A stretch of 64,000 bases of DNA from an uncultured Clostridium sp. (lineage in GTDB: Bacteria; Bacillota; Clostridia; TANB77; CAG-508). The notes below the pieces were generated by a model. It worked only from the letters and a program-made list of their open reading frames with translations, ran no database searches and was not told the origin of the DNA. Made by a program: the position numbers and the translations under genes. The stretch lies in assembly GCA_948465565.1 (NCBI GenBank), contig CAOJXR010000001.1:434001-498000 (forward strand), given 5' to 3'. Every line of letters starts with the position of its first letter. Position 1 is the first letter of the stretch. Below are positions 1 through 9,056 of this stretch, in pieces.

Positions 1-18
1 TTGAGCAAATGTTGCCAT
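1..18 (-). CDS. 5' end of a gene running off the left edge
   Basis: Only six codons (MATFAQ) are visible. A GGAGG ribosome site (plus 26-30) lies seven bases before the ATG, and a good promoter lies just upstream. The start is therefore convincing, but nothing can be said about the product. Confidence 0.5.
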
Positions 19-47
19 ACAAAATCCTCCACTCATATAATAATTGT

Positions 48-76
48 ATTATATGTCAGACACATTGTTTTTTCAA
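48..76 (-). promoter_or_regulatory. Promoter of the left-edge gene
   Basis: TTGAAA (plus 71-76), a 17-base spacer and TATAAT (48-53), read on the minus strand, followed by the ribosome site and ATG of the left-edge gene. Confidence 0.6.
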
Positions 77-116
77 TAAATGTAACATAATTGTAATATT
101 TATATTTAATGTAAAC

Positions 117-147
117 AAAAAAAAGAATTGCCTAAGCAATCCTTTTA
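117..147 (-). terminator. Rho-independent terminator of the IPETG protein gene
   Basis: On the minus strand, AAAGGATTGC pairs with GCAATTCTTT (one G-T pair) around a short loop, followed by a run of T. It lies just after the stop codon at 159. Confidence 0.75.
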
Positions 148-158
148 TATATTTTAAA

Positions 159-530
159 CTAAATATTATATTTCTTTATTTTTAAATATGTATAAATAGT
201 AGAAATAGAAGCAAATCCAATTAACACAAATAACATTGTTGTAGACTCTGCACCAGTTTCAGGTATTGTAGTATTTACAACTGTATTAGGTACATTGTTT
301 GGTACTGTAACATTCGGTACATTTAATGCATTATTACCTGGCTGTGTAACATTATTATTGTTTGCACCTGGTGTAGATATTCCATTCATATTAGTATTAT
401 TTGCAGAACTTCCATTGCTTGTTCCAATTGGTGTTATCTGTGCTGCAGCAAATGTTGTTCTAGCAGAACATATAATTAAAACTACCATTACAATTAATGT
501 TAATACTTTTAACTTACTATTATTCCTCAT
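159..530 (-). CDS. Small Asn-rich surface protein with IPETG sorting signal
   Basis: A 123-residue protein with a secretion signal (RNNSKLK followed by a hydrophobic stretch, cleavage likely near TFAAA, residues 26-30). Next comes a low-complexity N/T/P/V/G-rich stretch of about 60 residues and a C-terminal IPETG (about residues 89-93), a hydrophobic segment and a basic KIKK tail. That is the layout of a sortase-anchored cell-wall protein, although the first residue is I rather than L. AGAAGGAG sits six bases before the ATG. The gene is alone between a promoter-like T-rich region and its own terminator. There is no recognisable functional domain: it could be a spacer or adhesin stub, or simply membrane-anchored. 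Confidence 0.7.
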   Translation of the reverse strand: MRNNSKLKVLTLIVMVVLIICSARTTFAAAQITPIGTSNGSSANNTNMNGISTPGANNNNVTQPGNNALNVPNVTVPNNVPNTVVNTTIPETGAESTTMLFVLIGFASISTIYTYLKIKKYNI

Positions 531-690
531 TTCTTACTCCTTCTTAGCGTATCTCTTCTAAATACACAACTATTATAACAAATACAAAAATTTAATGCAA
601 GTTTTTTTAATATTTTTTTATATTTTTAACATTTTTTTAAAAATACTGTAAATACTAATAAAGCAAAGCATTTAAAAGAAAGGATAAACA

Positions 691-966
691 ATGTTAAAAC
701 CAAAAATAAGTTTATATTGTGAAAACGAAAATTTATTATCTACTTTCCTAAATAAATATTATAACAAAGATATACCAAATACAATGGAAGATATTTCTTT
801 TGACAACCCAATAGAACTAGTAGATTTAATATCTGTTGTAATAGATAATACCGATAAATATCCAATTTCCGCTTGGATAAATCTTGATGAAGATATTTAT
901 ATAAAAATCACTAATTCAAACATAAATGAAATTATCAAATATTTATATGAAAGATATCCATATTAA
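691..966 (+). CDS. Hypothetical 91-residue acidic protein
   Basis: An intact ORF with AAAGAAAGGA seven to eight bases before the ATG and host-like AT-rich codons. The protein is acidic, without a signal peptide or membrane segment, and I recognise no family. It ends exactly where the convergent dtd gene ends (967), so the two genes converge without a visible terminator between them. It is one of very few plus-strand host-like genes before 61.9 kb. Confidence 0.6.
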   Translation: MLKPKISLYCENENLLSTFLNKYYNKDIPNTMEDISFDNPIELVDLISVVIDNTDKYPISAWINLDEDIYIKITNSNINEIIKYLYERYPY

Positions 967-1404
967 TCATTTTTCCAAAATAATTGTAACAGGTCCATCA
1001 TTAAGTAGCTCAACATCCATATGTGCGCCAAACTCGCCTGTCTGAACATTCTTCACTTCTTTCCTTGTTTCACTAACAAAATATTCATACAATTCATTCG
1101 CATATTCTGGTTTAGCACTATTCACAAAGCTAGGTCTATTCCCCTTCTGGCAATCAGCATACAAAGTAAATTGAGACACAATCAAAAGTTCACCATTTAT
1201 ATCTTTAATAGACAAATTCATCTTATCATTTTCATCTTTAAAAACGCGTAAATTACACAACTTTTTAACTAAAAAATCTGCTGTCTCCTTAGTATCTGAA
1301 TGAGTAACACCAAGCAAAACCAAAAAACCTTGATTGATTTTGCCTGTCACCCTATTATCAACTGTCACTTTTGCATTCTTAACTCTTTGCACAACTAATC
1401 TCAT
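967..1404 (-). CDS. dtd: D-aminoacyl-tRNA deacylase
   Basis: A 145-residue DTD-family protein, close to the usual length of about 149. It hydrolyses D-amino acids (and misloaded glycine) from tRNA in the cytoplasm. The two active-site motifs are visible: SQFTLYAD (residues 77-84) and NDGPVT (135-140; NSGPVT in many members) with the Gly-cisPro pair that gives chiral selectivity. The gene starts MRLVVQRV as is typical. It sits one base after the zinc-ribbon gene upstream, so the two are probably co-transcribed. Confidence 0.95.
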   Translation of the reverse strand: MRLVVQRVKNAKVTVDNRVTGKINQGFLVLLGVTHSDTKETADFLVKKLCNLRVFKDENDKMNLSIKDINGELLIVSQFTLYADCQKGNRPSFVNSAKPEYANELYEYFVSETRKEVKNVQTGEFGAHMDVELLNDGPVTIILEK

Positions 1405-1405
1405 A

Positions 1406-1963
1406 TTATTCCTCTGTCTCTTCAGTTTCTTCTGATTTAACTTCTTCTATTATAGTATTTCCAGCAACCTCAACATTTTCAGTTCCAGATTGCTCTTCTT
1501 TTTTAGCCCCACAATTTGGACAAAATACATTTTCATCAGCAATTATCTCTGAGCAACCACTACATTTTCTCTTTCCCTTAGGTATAAAAGCTTCTACTTC
1601 AATTTTTTCTTGCTCAGCACCACATTGTGGGCAAAAGCTTGTATCTATAGAAACTTCAGCCTTACAATTTGGACATACTTTCTTATTATTTAATTTTAAT
1701 ATTTCAATTTTTAATTCTTCATTCTCTTTTAATGAACAATCAATCTCATTAGTTTTTTCTTCAACAAAAGCAATTAAAGAATCATCAATTTTTCTATTTT
1801 CATAAACTTTTTTCCCAATCTCACTATATATCTTTTCTACTTTAGCATTATTATCTGAAATTGTTTTTTTGCACTTACTCTCTCTTTGAATTTTGTTTGT
1901 TGTTTCTTGTATACTACTTGTTGTTTCTGATACTTTTTTACTTAATCCCTCAAAAAATCCCAT
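1406..1963 (-). CDS. Coiled-coil protein with two zinc ribbons
   Basis: A 185-residue cytoplasmic protein. Residues 1-90 are charged and probably helical or coiled coil. Two four-cysteine zinc ribbons follow (CPNC 97-100 with CPQC 111-114; CSGC 134-137 with CPNC 148-151), then a Glu-rich tail. Such double zinc-ribbon proteins are common in clostridia, and I do not know a function. It lies between gpsA and dtd with short gaps and is probably in the same transcript. The start follows a GGAGAAT-type ribosome site. Confidence 0.75.
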   Translation of the reverse strand: MGFFEGLSKKVSETTSSIQETTNKIQRESKCKKTISDNNAKVEKIYSEIGKKVYENRKIDDSLIAFVEEKTNEIDCSLKENEELKIEILKLNNKKVCPNCKAEVSIDTSFCPQCGAEQEKIEVEAFIPKGKRKCSGCSEIIADENVFCPNCGAKKEEQSGTENVEVAGNTIIEEVKSEETEETEE

Positions 1964-1977
1964 AATATTCTCCTAAC

Positions 1978-2961
1978 TTACTCTGATTTTAAATCCCTAG
2001 TCATAAGCATTTTAACAGCCTCTCTAGGATTTAGATTATTATATAAAACACCATAAACTGTATCAATTATTGGTACTTCTATATTGTGCAATTTTGATAA
2101 TTTATATGCAACTTCTATATTATCAATGCTCTCAATTGTCATTCCAACTTCTTTTCTAGTCTCATCTATAGAATATCCTTTTCCAATAAGCATTCCAGCT
2201 CGTCTATTTCTACTATGCATACTACTACATGTAACAATCAAATCTCCAAGTCCAGTCAAACCATAAAAAGTATCTTTTTGACCACCAAGAGCAACACCTA
2301 ATCTAGAAATCTCAACTAAACCTCTTGTAAGCAAAGCAGCAAAAGTATTATCGCCAAGTTCTAAACCTGCACAAACCCCAGCGCAAAAAGCAATGATATT
2401 TTTCAATGCACCACCAAGTTCAACACCTCTAACATCTTTTGAACTATACATTCTCATATTCTCGCTCTTAAACATATCTATAACCATATCAGCAAGTTCA
2501 CTATCTTCAGCCGCTACAACCAAAGCTGTAGGAATAAGAACTGAAACTTCCTCTGCATGACTAGGTCCAGATAAAACACCAATTCTATTATTAGGCAATT
2601 CATCTTTAACAACTTGGTCTAAAGTCTTTAAGCTATCTGCTTCAAACCCCTTTGAACAAATTATAACACCTTGATTTGTAACAAAATCTTTATATTGTTT
2701 TACAACATTTCTTGTAAACTTAGAAGGAGTAACATGTAATATAATCTCAGACCACTCTACAACCTCTTTTATATCTGTAGAGCAATACACACCATCAGGA
2801 ATAACTGCCTTAGGCAAGAATTTACACTTCTTCTCGTTATTTATCATATCTCTTTCATCTTCTGAAAAAGACCAAATACGAACTTCATTTCCTTGTCCAG
2901 CCAAGTAAATAGCAAGAGCCACTCCCCAACTTCCACTTCCAATAATTGCAACTTTTCTCAT
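1978..2961 (-). CDS. gpsA: Glycerol-3-phosphate dehydrogenase [NAD(P)+]
   Basis: A 327-residue GpsA. It reduces dihydroxyacetone phosphate to sn-glycerol-3-phosphate for phospholipid synthesis. The N-terminal Rossmann motif GSGSWG (8-13) binds NAD(P). The middle and C-terminal helical domain carries the family stretch ELGGALKNIIAF with the catalytic lysine. AGGAGA lies before the ATG. Its product is the acceptor used by PlsY, encoded immediately upstream (plsY stop at 2973), so the lipid pair is in one operon with der. Confidence 0.96.
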   Translation of the reverse strand: MRKVAIIGSGSWGVALAIYLAGQGNEVRIWSFSEDERDMINNEKKCKFLPKAVIPDGVYCSTDIKEVVEWSEIILHVTPSKFTRNVVKQYKDFVTNQGVIICSKGFEADSLKTLDQVVKDELPNNRIGVLSGPSHAEEVSVLIPTALVVAAEDSELADMVIDMFKSENMRMYSSKDVRGVELGGALKNIIAFCAGVCAGLELGDNTFAALLTRGLVEISRLGVALGGQKDTFYGLTGLGDLIVTCSSMHSRNRRAGMLIGKGYSIDETRKEVGMTIESIDNIEVAYKLSKLHNIEVPIIDTVYGVLYNNLNPREAVKMLMTRDLKSE

Positions 2962-2972
2962 AACTTCTCCTT

Positions 2973-3593
2973 TTAAAATATTTTACTCTCTGTACCAGTA
3001 AGTAATCTCTTAATATTAGTCCTATGATTAAAACAAACAAATAGACCAAGTAAAATTCCAAAAATTCTATAATCACCTGGTACAATATAATTCTCTGTAA
3101 TAAACATTGTTAAAACAGGAAACAAAATTGCAGCAGAAACAGAACCTAATGAAACCATTCTTGTAAGCAAAATTAAAACTAAAGCAAACACTAGGCAAAT
3201 AAGTCCAATCTGCCAATTCATCAATAATATAAGTCCCAAACTTGTAGCAACACCTTTTCCTCCCTTAAATTTAAAAAACACTGGAAAAGTATGCCCTAAA
3301 ACAACCATTATACCTGCAACTTGAACTAAATATTCCATATGTTCAAATTTATCAATTTTCCCAATTCCTAGAGCAATAAGAACCGCTACAACACCTTTTA
3401 ATATATCACAAACAAGAGTAAGAGCAGCAATTCCCTTTCCCGCAGTACGTAATACATTAGTACTTCCAGCATTCTTACTTCCTTTTTCTCTTACATCAAA
3501 TCCAGCAAGCTTTTTTGTAAAAATTACAGAAAAACTAATGCTTCCAATAAGATATGAAATAATTGCAACCAATAAATATATAGATACTGTCAT
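2973..3593 (-). CDS. plsY: Acyl-phosphate:glycerol-3-phosphate acyltransferase
   Basis: A 206-residue integral membrane protein with about five to seven hydrophobic segments. It transfers an acyl chain from acyl-phosphate to G3P, the first acylation of phosphatidate synthesis. Signature loops are GSKNAGSTN (38-46) and GHTFPVFFKFKGGKG (100-114), which bind phosphate and acyl donor. GGAGG precedes the ATG, which is two bases from the der stop, so the two genes are tightly coupled. Confidence 0.96.
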   Translation of the reverse strand: MTVSIYLLVAIISYLIGSISFSVIFTKKLAGFDVREKGSKNAGSTNVLRTAGKGIAALTLVCDILKGVVAVLIALGIGKIDKFEHMEYLVQVAGIMVVLGHTFPVFFKFKGGKGVATSLGLILLMNWQIGLICLVFALVLILLTRMVSLGSVSAAILFPVLTMFITENYIVPGDYRIFGILLGLFVCFNHRTNIKRLLTGTESKIF

Positions 3594-3595
3594 AT

Positions 3596-4927
3596 CTAAT
3601 CCTCCTTCTCATCTTTCTTCTCACGTACAATAATTCTAACTGGAGTTCCCTCAAGTCCAAAATTATTTCTAATACAATTCACTAAATATCTTTCATAAGA
3701 AAAGTGAAACAATTCTTTTCTATTAACAAAAATAACAAATGTAGGTGGCTTAGTAGAAGCCTGCGTTCCATAAAATATTTTCAATCTCTTACCCTTATCA
3801 GTAGGAGGTTGAACAACAGCAATAGCTTCATTTATAACCTGATTTAATATCGCTGTAGAAACTCTCAAAGCATTCTGACTTGCAACACTATTTATCATCT
3901 CAAACAATTTATTCACACGTTGACCCGTTTTAGCAGAAATAAATATAATTGGAGCATATGTTGCAAAAGGCAACTCATTATAAATTTCTTTTTTAAATTT
4001 TTCAGTTGTATTATTATCTTTCTCAACCTCGTCCCACTTATTTACAGCAATAATAATACCCTTTCCAGCCTCATGTGCTTCACCTATAATTTTAGAATCC
4101 TGCTCAGAAACACCCTCATTCGCATCAATCATCATAATACAAACATCAGCTCTTTCAATCGCAAAGTTAGACCTCATAACACTATATTTCTCAATGTTTT
4201 CTTTAACTTTACTCTTTCTTCTAATCCCTGCTGTATCAATAAAAACATACTTTCCAAACTCATTTTGAAATTCTGAATCAATTGCATCTCTTGTAGTTCC
4301 CGCAACATTACTTACAATAACTCTATTCTCACCTAAAATTTTATTAACTAGAGAAGATTTCCCAACATTAGGTTTTCCAATAATAGCAACTTTAATAACG
4401 TCAGCTTCATCTGGGTTTTCATTTTCTTCTGGAAATTTCTCATAAATAGCATCTAAAACATCTCCAACACCAATAGCATTAGAAGCTGAAAGCGGTATCG
4501 GATTGCCAAGACCCAAATTATAAAATTCATATATTTCCATTGGAGCATCTCCGAAATTATCAGCCTTATTACAAACAAGAACTATCGGTTTTTTAGACCT
4601 TTTAAGCATCATTGCAATTTCCTTATCGTCAGCTGTAACTCCTTGTCTAACATCAGTCAAAAATATTATTACATCTGCAACAGAAATCGCAATATCAACT
4701 TGCTCCCTCATCTGATTTACAATAGTATCGCCAGAAAGTTCCTCAATTCCAGCTGTATCAATAACTGTAAAATTTCTTCCCCTCCAATTTGACTCAGCAT
4801 AAACCCTATCTCTCGTTACTCCTGGAGTATCCTCAACAATAGAAATTCTCTGTCCAACTATATAATTAAAAAAAGTAGATTTCCCAACATTCGGTCTGCC
4901 TACAATAGCAACTACTGGTTTTGACAT
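3596..4927 (-). CDS. der: Ribosome-associated GTPase Der (EngA)
   Basis: A 443-residue protein with the diagnostic tandem G domains: GRPNVGKS (10-17) and a second GKPNVGKS near residue 184, each followed by DTAG and NKxD motifs (NKAD, NKWD). A C-terminal KH-like domain of about 90 residues follows. It acts in maturation of the 50S subunit. It is the first gene of a der-plsY-gpsA operon. GAGGTGA lies before the ATG. Confidence 0.97.
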   Translation of the reverse strand: MSKPVVAIVGRPNVGKSTFFNYIVGQRISIVEDTPGVTRDRVYAESNWRGRNFTVIDTAGIEELSGDTIVNQMREQVDIAISVADVIIFLTDVRQGVTADDKEIAMMLKRSKKPIVLVCNKADNFGDAPMEIYEFYNLGLGNPIPLSASNAIGVGDVLDAIYEKFPEENENPDEADVIKVAIIGKPNVGKSSLVNKILGENRVIVSNVAGTTRDAIDSEFQNEFGKYVFIDTAGIRRKSKVKENIEKYSVMRSNFAIERADVCIMMIDANEGVSEQDSKIIGEAHEAGKGIIIAVNKWDEVEKDNNTTEKFKKEIYNELPFATYAPIIFISAKTGQRVNKLFEMINSVASQNALRVSTAILNQVINEAIAVVQPPTDKGKRLKIFYGTQASTKPPTFVIFVNRKELFHFSYERYLVNCIRNNFGLEGTPVRIIVREKKDEKED

Positions 4928-5028
4928 TTTTTCACCTCATTTTCTATTAAAACACATTTATTTTATAATAAATAATAGTAAATTTCAACTAAATTAGAAT
5001 ATTTTTCATTCCATTCAAATATTTTAAG

Positions 5029-5065
5029 AAAAAAAAAAAAATAAAACACATTAAAAATGTGTTTT
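5029..5065 (-). terminator. Terminator overlapping the rpmF stop codon
   Basis: AAAACACATT pairs perfectly with AATGTGTTTT around three bases, followed on the minus strand by a run of about 12 T. The stem begins inside the rpmF stop codon, so termination follows translation closely. Confidence 0.85.
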
Positions 5066-5252
5066 ATTTTTTATCAGTATCAACTGCTACTACTTCTTTT
5101 CCATTATAGTATCCACAATTTGAACAAACTCTATGTTGCATTACTGGTTCATGACAATGTGGACAAGTAGCTAAATTCTTCTCATCAATCTTCCATGTTG
5201 ATCTTTTTAAACCTGTTCTAGCTTTAGACCATCTTCTTTTTGGTTGTGCCAT
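5064..5252 (-). CDS. rpmF: 50S ribosomal protein L32
   Basis: A 62-residue bL32. The N-terminal basic MAQPKRRWSKAR motif is typical. The zinc-binding form is present: CPHC (30-33) and CSNC (43-46). The gene has its own consensus promoter, a strong AGGAGGGAG ribosome site and a terminator at the stop, so it is a single-gene unit. Confidence 0.97.
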   Translation of the reverse strand: MAQPKRRWSKARTGLKRSTWKIDEKNLATCPHCHEPVMQHRVCSNCGYYNGKEVVAVDTDKK

Positions 5253-5324
5253 TATACTCCCTCCTTGCTTTTTCTAGTATTTTATATGTATATTTGTTAC
5301 TTACATCTCACAAGTTACTAAAAG

Positions 5325-5353
5325 ATTATACCGCAGTATCTTTTCAATGTCAA
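5325..5353 (-). promoter_or_regulatory. Consensus sigma-A promoter of rpmF
   Basis: A perfect TTGACA (plus 5348-5353), 17-base spacer and TATAAT (5325-5330) on the minus strand, about 75 bases upstream of the rpmF ATG. It overlaps the end of the plsC unit upstream. Confidence 0.85.
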
Positions 5354-5364
5354 GTATTTTGTCT

Positions 5365-5985
5365 TTATTTTATTACCAATTCTGTACCATCTCTCAAAGC
5401 TACTACCTTATCCATAACTTGCTTAGTTAAAGAATCAACAACTTCCTTTTCTTTTGCCTGCTTTTTATATGATGAAAAATCCATAGGCTCACCAAATCTA
5501 TATATAATTTTCTTAAAAGGTTTAAAATCACCAATCACAGCAAAAGGAACAATAGGAACTCCTGCTCTTATTGCAATATTAACCGCACCATTTTTAGGTT
5601 TAATTCCTCTAGCCAAGCCATTTCTTGTTCCCTCTGGATACATTCCTAAAATCTCATTTTTCTTCAAAATAGTTAATGCAGTTTTAACAGCATCTAAATC
5701 ATTTTTTCCCCTTTTAACTGGAAAAACATTATAGCACATTGTCATAAACCTAAAACCAGCACTCTTCCATAGTTCTTCCTTAGCCATAAAATTTATATTT
5801 CTATTAACTGTTGCCATCAAAGCTGGTGCATCTAATGCATGCACATGATTTCCACAAATTATACAAGCAGAATCCTTAGGAACATTCTCCAATCCCTCTA
5901 TTTTTACTCTATAAATAATCTTCGCAGCCAAATAACATAATGGACGCACAATCGCCCTACAAATTTTAATTAAAACTTTTTTCAC
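5365..5985 (-). CDS. plsC: 1-acyl-sn-glycerol-3-phosphate acyltransferase
   Basis: A 206-residue PlsC-family acyltransferase that makes phosphatidic acid from lysophosphatidate at the membrane. The catalytic HX4D motif is NHVHALD (H47, D52), and the substrate-binding PEGTR is at 117-121. A hydrophobic N-terminus probably anchors it. It follows cmk by 14 bases; a cmk-plsC pair is a common firmicute arrangement. Confidence 0.94.
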   Translation of the reverse strand: MKKVLIKICRAIVRPLCYLAAKIIYRVKIEGLENVPKDSACIICGNHVHALDAPALMATVNRNINFMAKEELWKSAGFRFMTMCYNVFPVKRGKNDLDAVKTALTILKKNEILGMYPEGTRNGLARGIKPKNGAVNIAIRAGVPIVPFAVIGDFKPFKKIIYRFGEPMDFSSYKKQAKEKEVVDSLTKQVMDKVVALRDGTELVIK

Positions 5986-5999
5986 AAAGCATTACTCCT

Positions 6000-6668
6000 T
6001 TATTTTTTACTCAATATTATTTCCTCTATTTTATCTACAACCTTGTCAATAGTTAAATTAGTAGTATCAACATATACCGCATCTTCAGCCTGTTTCAATG
6101 GAGCAACTAAACTAGTTTTATCATTATTATCTCTAAACTTAATATTTTCTAAAATCTCCTCATAGCTCATATCAATGCCTTTTTCTTCATTCTGTTTCAT
6201 CCTACGATTAGCTCTCTCCTCAGCACTAGCATCAAGATAAATCTTCACTTCCGCATTAGGAAATACATTCGTCCCAATATCTCTTCCTTCCATTATTATA
6301 TTAGCACTTTTTCCCATTTCTCTTTGAAGTTCAACCATCTTTTCTCTAACAATAACAATATGAGAAACCTGTGAAACAATTTCATTAACTTCCTTACTTC
6401 TTATCTTATCAGAAACATCCTCACCATTAAGATAAAATCTATCAATATCACCATCTTTAACTTGTTTTATATTAATATTCTCAAGCATCTCAGCAATTCT
6501 ACCAAGTTCATCCAATTTTATATTATTTCTTATCATATATAAACTAGCACATCTATACATAGCACCAGTATCTATATAAACTAAATCAAGCTTTTTTCCA
6601 ACTATTTTAGTAATAGTACCTTTACCACTACCAGCAGGTCCATCTATTGCAACAATCATTTTTCCCAT
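6000..6668 (-). CDS. cmk: Cytidylate kinase
   Basis: A 222-residue CMP/dCMP kinase. Walker A is GPAGSGKGT (10-18). The family blocks DTGAMYR, EGRDIGTNVFP and the lid-region RR are present. It phosphorylates CMP and dCMP in nucleotide recycling. It lies between the P-loop/Asp23 gene and plsC with short gaps. Confidence 0.96.
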   Translation of the reverse strand: MGKMIVAIDGPAGSGKGTITKIVGKKLDLVYIDTGAMYRCASLYMIRNNIKLDELGRIAEMLENINIKQVKDGDIDRFYLNGEDVSDKIRSKEVNEIVSQVSHIVIVREKMVELQREMGKSANIIMEGRDIGTNVFPNAEVKIYLDASAEERANRRMKQNEEKGIDMSYEEILENIKFRDNNDKTSLVAPLKQAEDAVYVDTTNLTIDKVVDKIEEIILSKK

Positions 6669-6684
6669 CCCTTTCTATATTTTA

Positions 6685-7533
6685 TCAATCCACTTCTGGA
6701 AAATGAATTTCCTTTGCCACAATGTCAACTTCCGAAATATACATTGCAGTCAAATTCTCAATCTCTCTCCTAGTCTCCTTTTTAAGAATTCTAAGAGTCT
6801 CCATCAAATTAGCGCCATATTCCACAGAAACCTCTATATACAACTTAACACCAGCAGTATCATTCTTAGTCTTATCAACCCTAATCTTCAAAACCTTACA
6901 AACGCCCTCAACCTTTTTAGCAACAGTAACAATAATATCCTTAAAAACGCTATCAGAAATTGTAAAATTACCTAAATAACTAAATGTAGGTCTAATTATA
7001 GACTTCTCAGCAATATATGGTTCAGCATTCTTTCCTTTTGATTTAAAAATTTGTAACGGATCTAACAAATACCCTGAAAAATCTTTTTTTATTTCAAAAG
7101 TTGGAACAGGAATAACGTGTTTACCTTGAGTTACACGAATTCTACGTGCTGTATCCATCTCCTCTTGAGTAGCAACCTCATTTATATAAATTCTTTCACA
7201 AATTGGTGGCAACCCCAAGTTTTCAGCAATTTTATCAACCATTCCATCAGATGTACCCAATATCAAAATTGAATCTGGTCTATACTTTTTTATAGCCTTT
7301 TGAATTTCAACCTTTTTATCCTCTGTTAAAAAAAGTGCATTTTTAACAGTCTCTATCTTTGTTGGAGCCTTTTTAGCAGAAATACCAGCAATAACCTGAT
7401 TTTCCTTAATCAAGAGTCCATCATCTATAACATATTTTATATCTCTTTGACCTGCAACATATTGTGCCCTATAACTTTTCCCTGTTCCAGAAGGACCAAT
7501 AAATGCATAAGTTTTAATTTTAAATAAAAACAT
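6685..7533 (-). CDS. P-loop ATPase fused to an Asp23/Gls24-like domain
   Basis: A 282-residue protein. Walker A GPSGTGKS lies at 13-20, followed by a region of about 170 residues with a hydrophobic LILGTSD strand that may be the Walker B equivalent. The C-terminal 90 residues (VKDIIVTVAKKVEGV, then LYIEVSVEYGANL and a final helix) resemble the Asp23/Gls24 (DUF322) envelope-stress fold. The combination is known in clostridia next to cmk but has no established role. An RBS is present and it is probably co-transcribed with cmk and the 502-residue gene upstream. The domain call is from pattern alone. Confidence 0.65.
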   Translation of the reverse strand: MFLFKIKTYAFIGPSGTGKSYRAQYVAGQRDIKYVIDDGLLIKENQVIAGISAKKAPTKIETVKNALFLTEDKKVEIQKAIKKYRPDSILILGTSDGMVDKIAENLGLPPICERIYINEVATQEEMDTARRIRVTQGKHVIPVPTFEIKKDFSGYLLDPLQIFKSKGKNAEPYIAEKSIIRPTFSYLGNFTISDSVFKDIIVTVAKKVEGVCKVLKIRVDKTKNDTAGVKLYIEVSVEYGANLMETLRILKKETRREIENLTAMYISEVDIVAKEIHFPEVD

Positions 7534-7547
7534 GTAATTCTCCTTTT

Positions 7548-9056
7548 TTAGAAATATACTTGAGTAGTAATATTACCTGTCGGCGTTGGTGACTGAGTTG
7601 GCTCAGGCATCTCAGAAGGCTCAGGACTATTATTTCCCAAATCAGTAGGACTAGATATTGGCTCATCAGTTGGTCGAGGACTTGATGTTTGTCTTGACTC
7701 ATCTAGCTCATCACTTGGCTCTGGTTCATCATCTTCAGGTTCATTTACATACTCTCTGCCAGTCTCCATACTATACTTAGTCTCAAAAACTCCCTTAGAT
7801 AAATCATCTTCATCTAATATATCTATTCTACTGCCAGTATAATCTTCATTAAGTATATCCCTCTCAGCCTCTAATATCTTGTTATAATATTGCTGAAAAT
7901 CTTTTTCTAAAGTTTTTAAAAAAGCCTCATTCTCTGTAAAAATTAAAACATCCTCGCCATCTTGTCTTCCCCTAGACACATTAACATAATTAGAATAATA
8001 TATGCCTTTTTCCTTTTTTATATCCTTCATTTTTGCAATAAAATCATGTTTAAAATTATTTATTACATCCATTTCTCTTTGTGAAAAATTTTCTCTCTCA
8101 TTACCTGATTTTAGTATATAGATATCTAATATGCAACTATCATTAACCTTCTCGTACAAATCAAACAAAACCGATGTCTGTCTTTTAGCAAAAACAGGCA
8201 CCCCCTTAACAATCTTATCCGTATCAGAATATAAATTACTAGATGACTTAAACCTATTATAAATAGCAATATATTCCGCATAATCTTTCATTTCAATCTT
8301 CACTGTCTTTCCTTCACGATACAATTCTATATACATTGGAGTAAAAGAAAACTCAGCAACTTTTCCATTATTATAATCTAAGAGAAAATTCAAAATATCA
8401 GAATCAATATTAGTATAAAATTCATTTGAAAGACCTTCTGCTGTATAATATCCAAGAGCAAAACTCTTATATGCATTCACTGTTAAAATATTTCTTTTAG
8501 GTGCATTATAAGTAAACAAATCGGAAGTCTTTATTCTCTCCCCATTATCCAATCTAAAATTCACACCATAATATTTACCAAAATTCTCATTAAATTTAAC
8601 ATACACTTTTACTGACAACACATCTGAAAAATTGCCAACAACACTAGCTGCTGCATAAGCTGAATTATCAGAATTATTTTTAAAATTATTACTATCCAAA
8701 ACTTTATTAATTTTTTGAACTATCTGCTCATTAATATTTCTCTGAACATCCCCATTGTTAAGTCCATCAATAACAGGATATGTCATTGAAACGCCATTCT
8801 TCTCACTACTTTTATACGTATAAGTAAGTCCATTTACATAATATACATCTTCTAATGAAAGCCCCTTAATTGTATCCTCCATTGTTGCTGTACTATCCAA
8901 AGACGATATATTCATTTGCATAGCATCTTCAATAATAACTTGAGACTCATCTACACCTTTATGCTTATTTGTATAAACAATTGCACCAACTGTAAGAACA
9001 ACAAGGATTATAGAAAATAAAATTAAAAATATCTTCGTATTTTTACTAATTATCAA
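7548..9056 (-). CDS. Membrane-anchored DUF3298/RsiV-like protein with Pro/Ser/Thr tail
   Basis: A 502-residue protein. It has one N-terminal transmembrane anchor (about residues 8-28) and an outside region of some 390 residues. Part of that region (YPVIDGLNNGDVQRNINEQIV, later FRLDNGERIKTSDLF) looks like the DUF4163/DUF3298 family found in RsiV anti-sigma proteins and Clostridium lipoproteins. The last 70 residues are low-complexity P/S/T/E/D (repeated SP, PT), like a wall-spanning linker. No sigma-factor gene is adjacent. It overlaps the substrate-binding gene upstream by 11 bases, so the two are translationally coupled. Confidence 0.6.
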   Translation of the reverse strand: MIISKNTKIFLILFSIILVVLTVGAIVYTNKHKGVDESQVIIEDAMQMNISSLDSTATMEDTIKGLSLEDVYYVNGLTYTYKSSEKNGVSMTYPVIDGLNNGDVQRNINEQIVQKINKVLDSNNFKNNSDNSAYAAASVVGNFSDVLSVKVYVKFNENFGKYYGVNFRLDNGERIKTSDLFTYNAPKRNILTVNAYKSFALGYYTAEGLSNEFYTNIDSDILNFLLDYNNGKVAEFSFTPMYIELYREGKTVKIEMKDYAEYIAIYNRFKSSSNLYSDTDKIVKGVPVFAKRQTSVLFDLYEKVNDSCILDIYILKSGNERENFSQREMDVINNFKHDFIAKMKDIKKEKGIYYSNYVNVSRGRQDGEDVLIFTENEAFLKTLEKDFQQYYNKILEAERDILNEDYTGSRIDILDEDDLSKGVFETKYSMETGREYVNEPEDDEPEPSDELDESRQTSSPRPTDEPISSPTDLGNNSPEPSEMPEPTQSPTPTGNITTQVYF

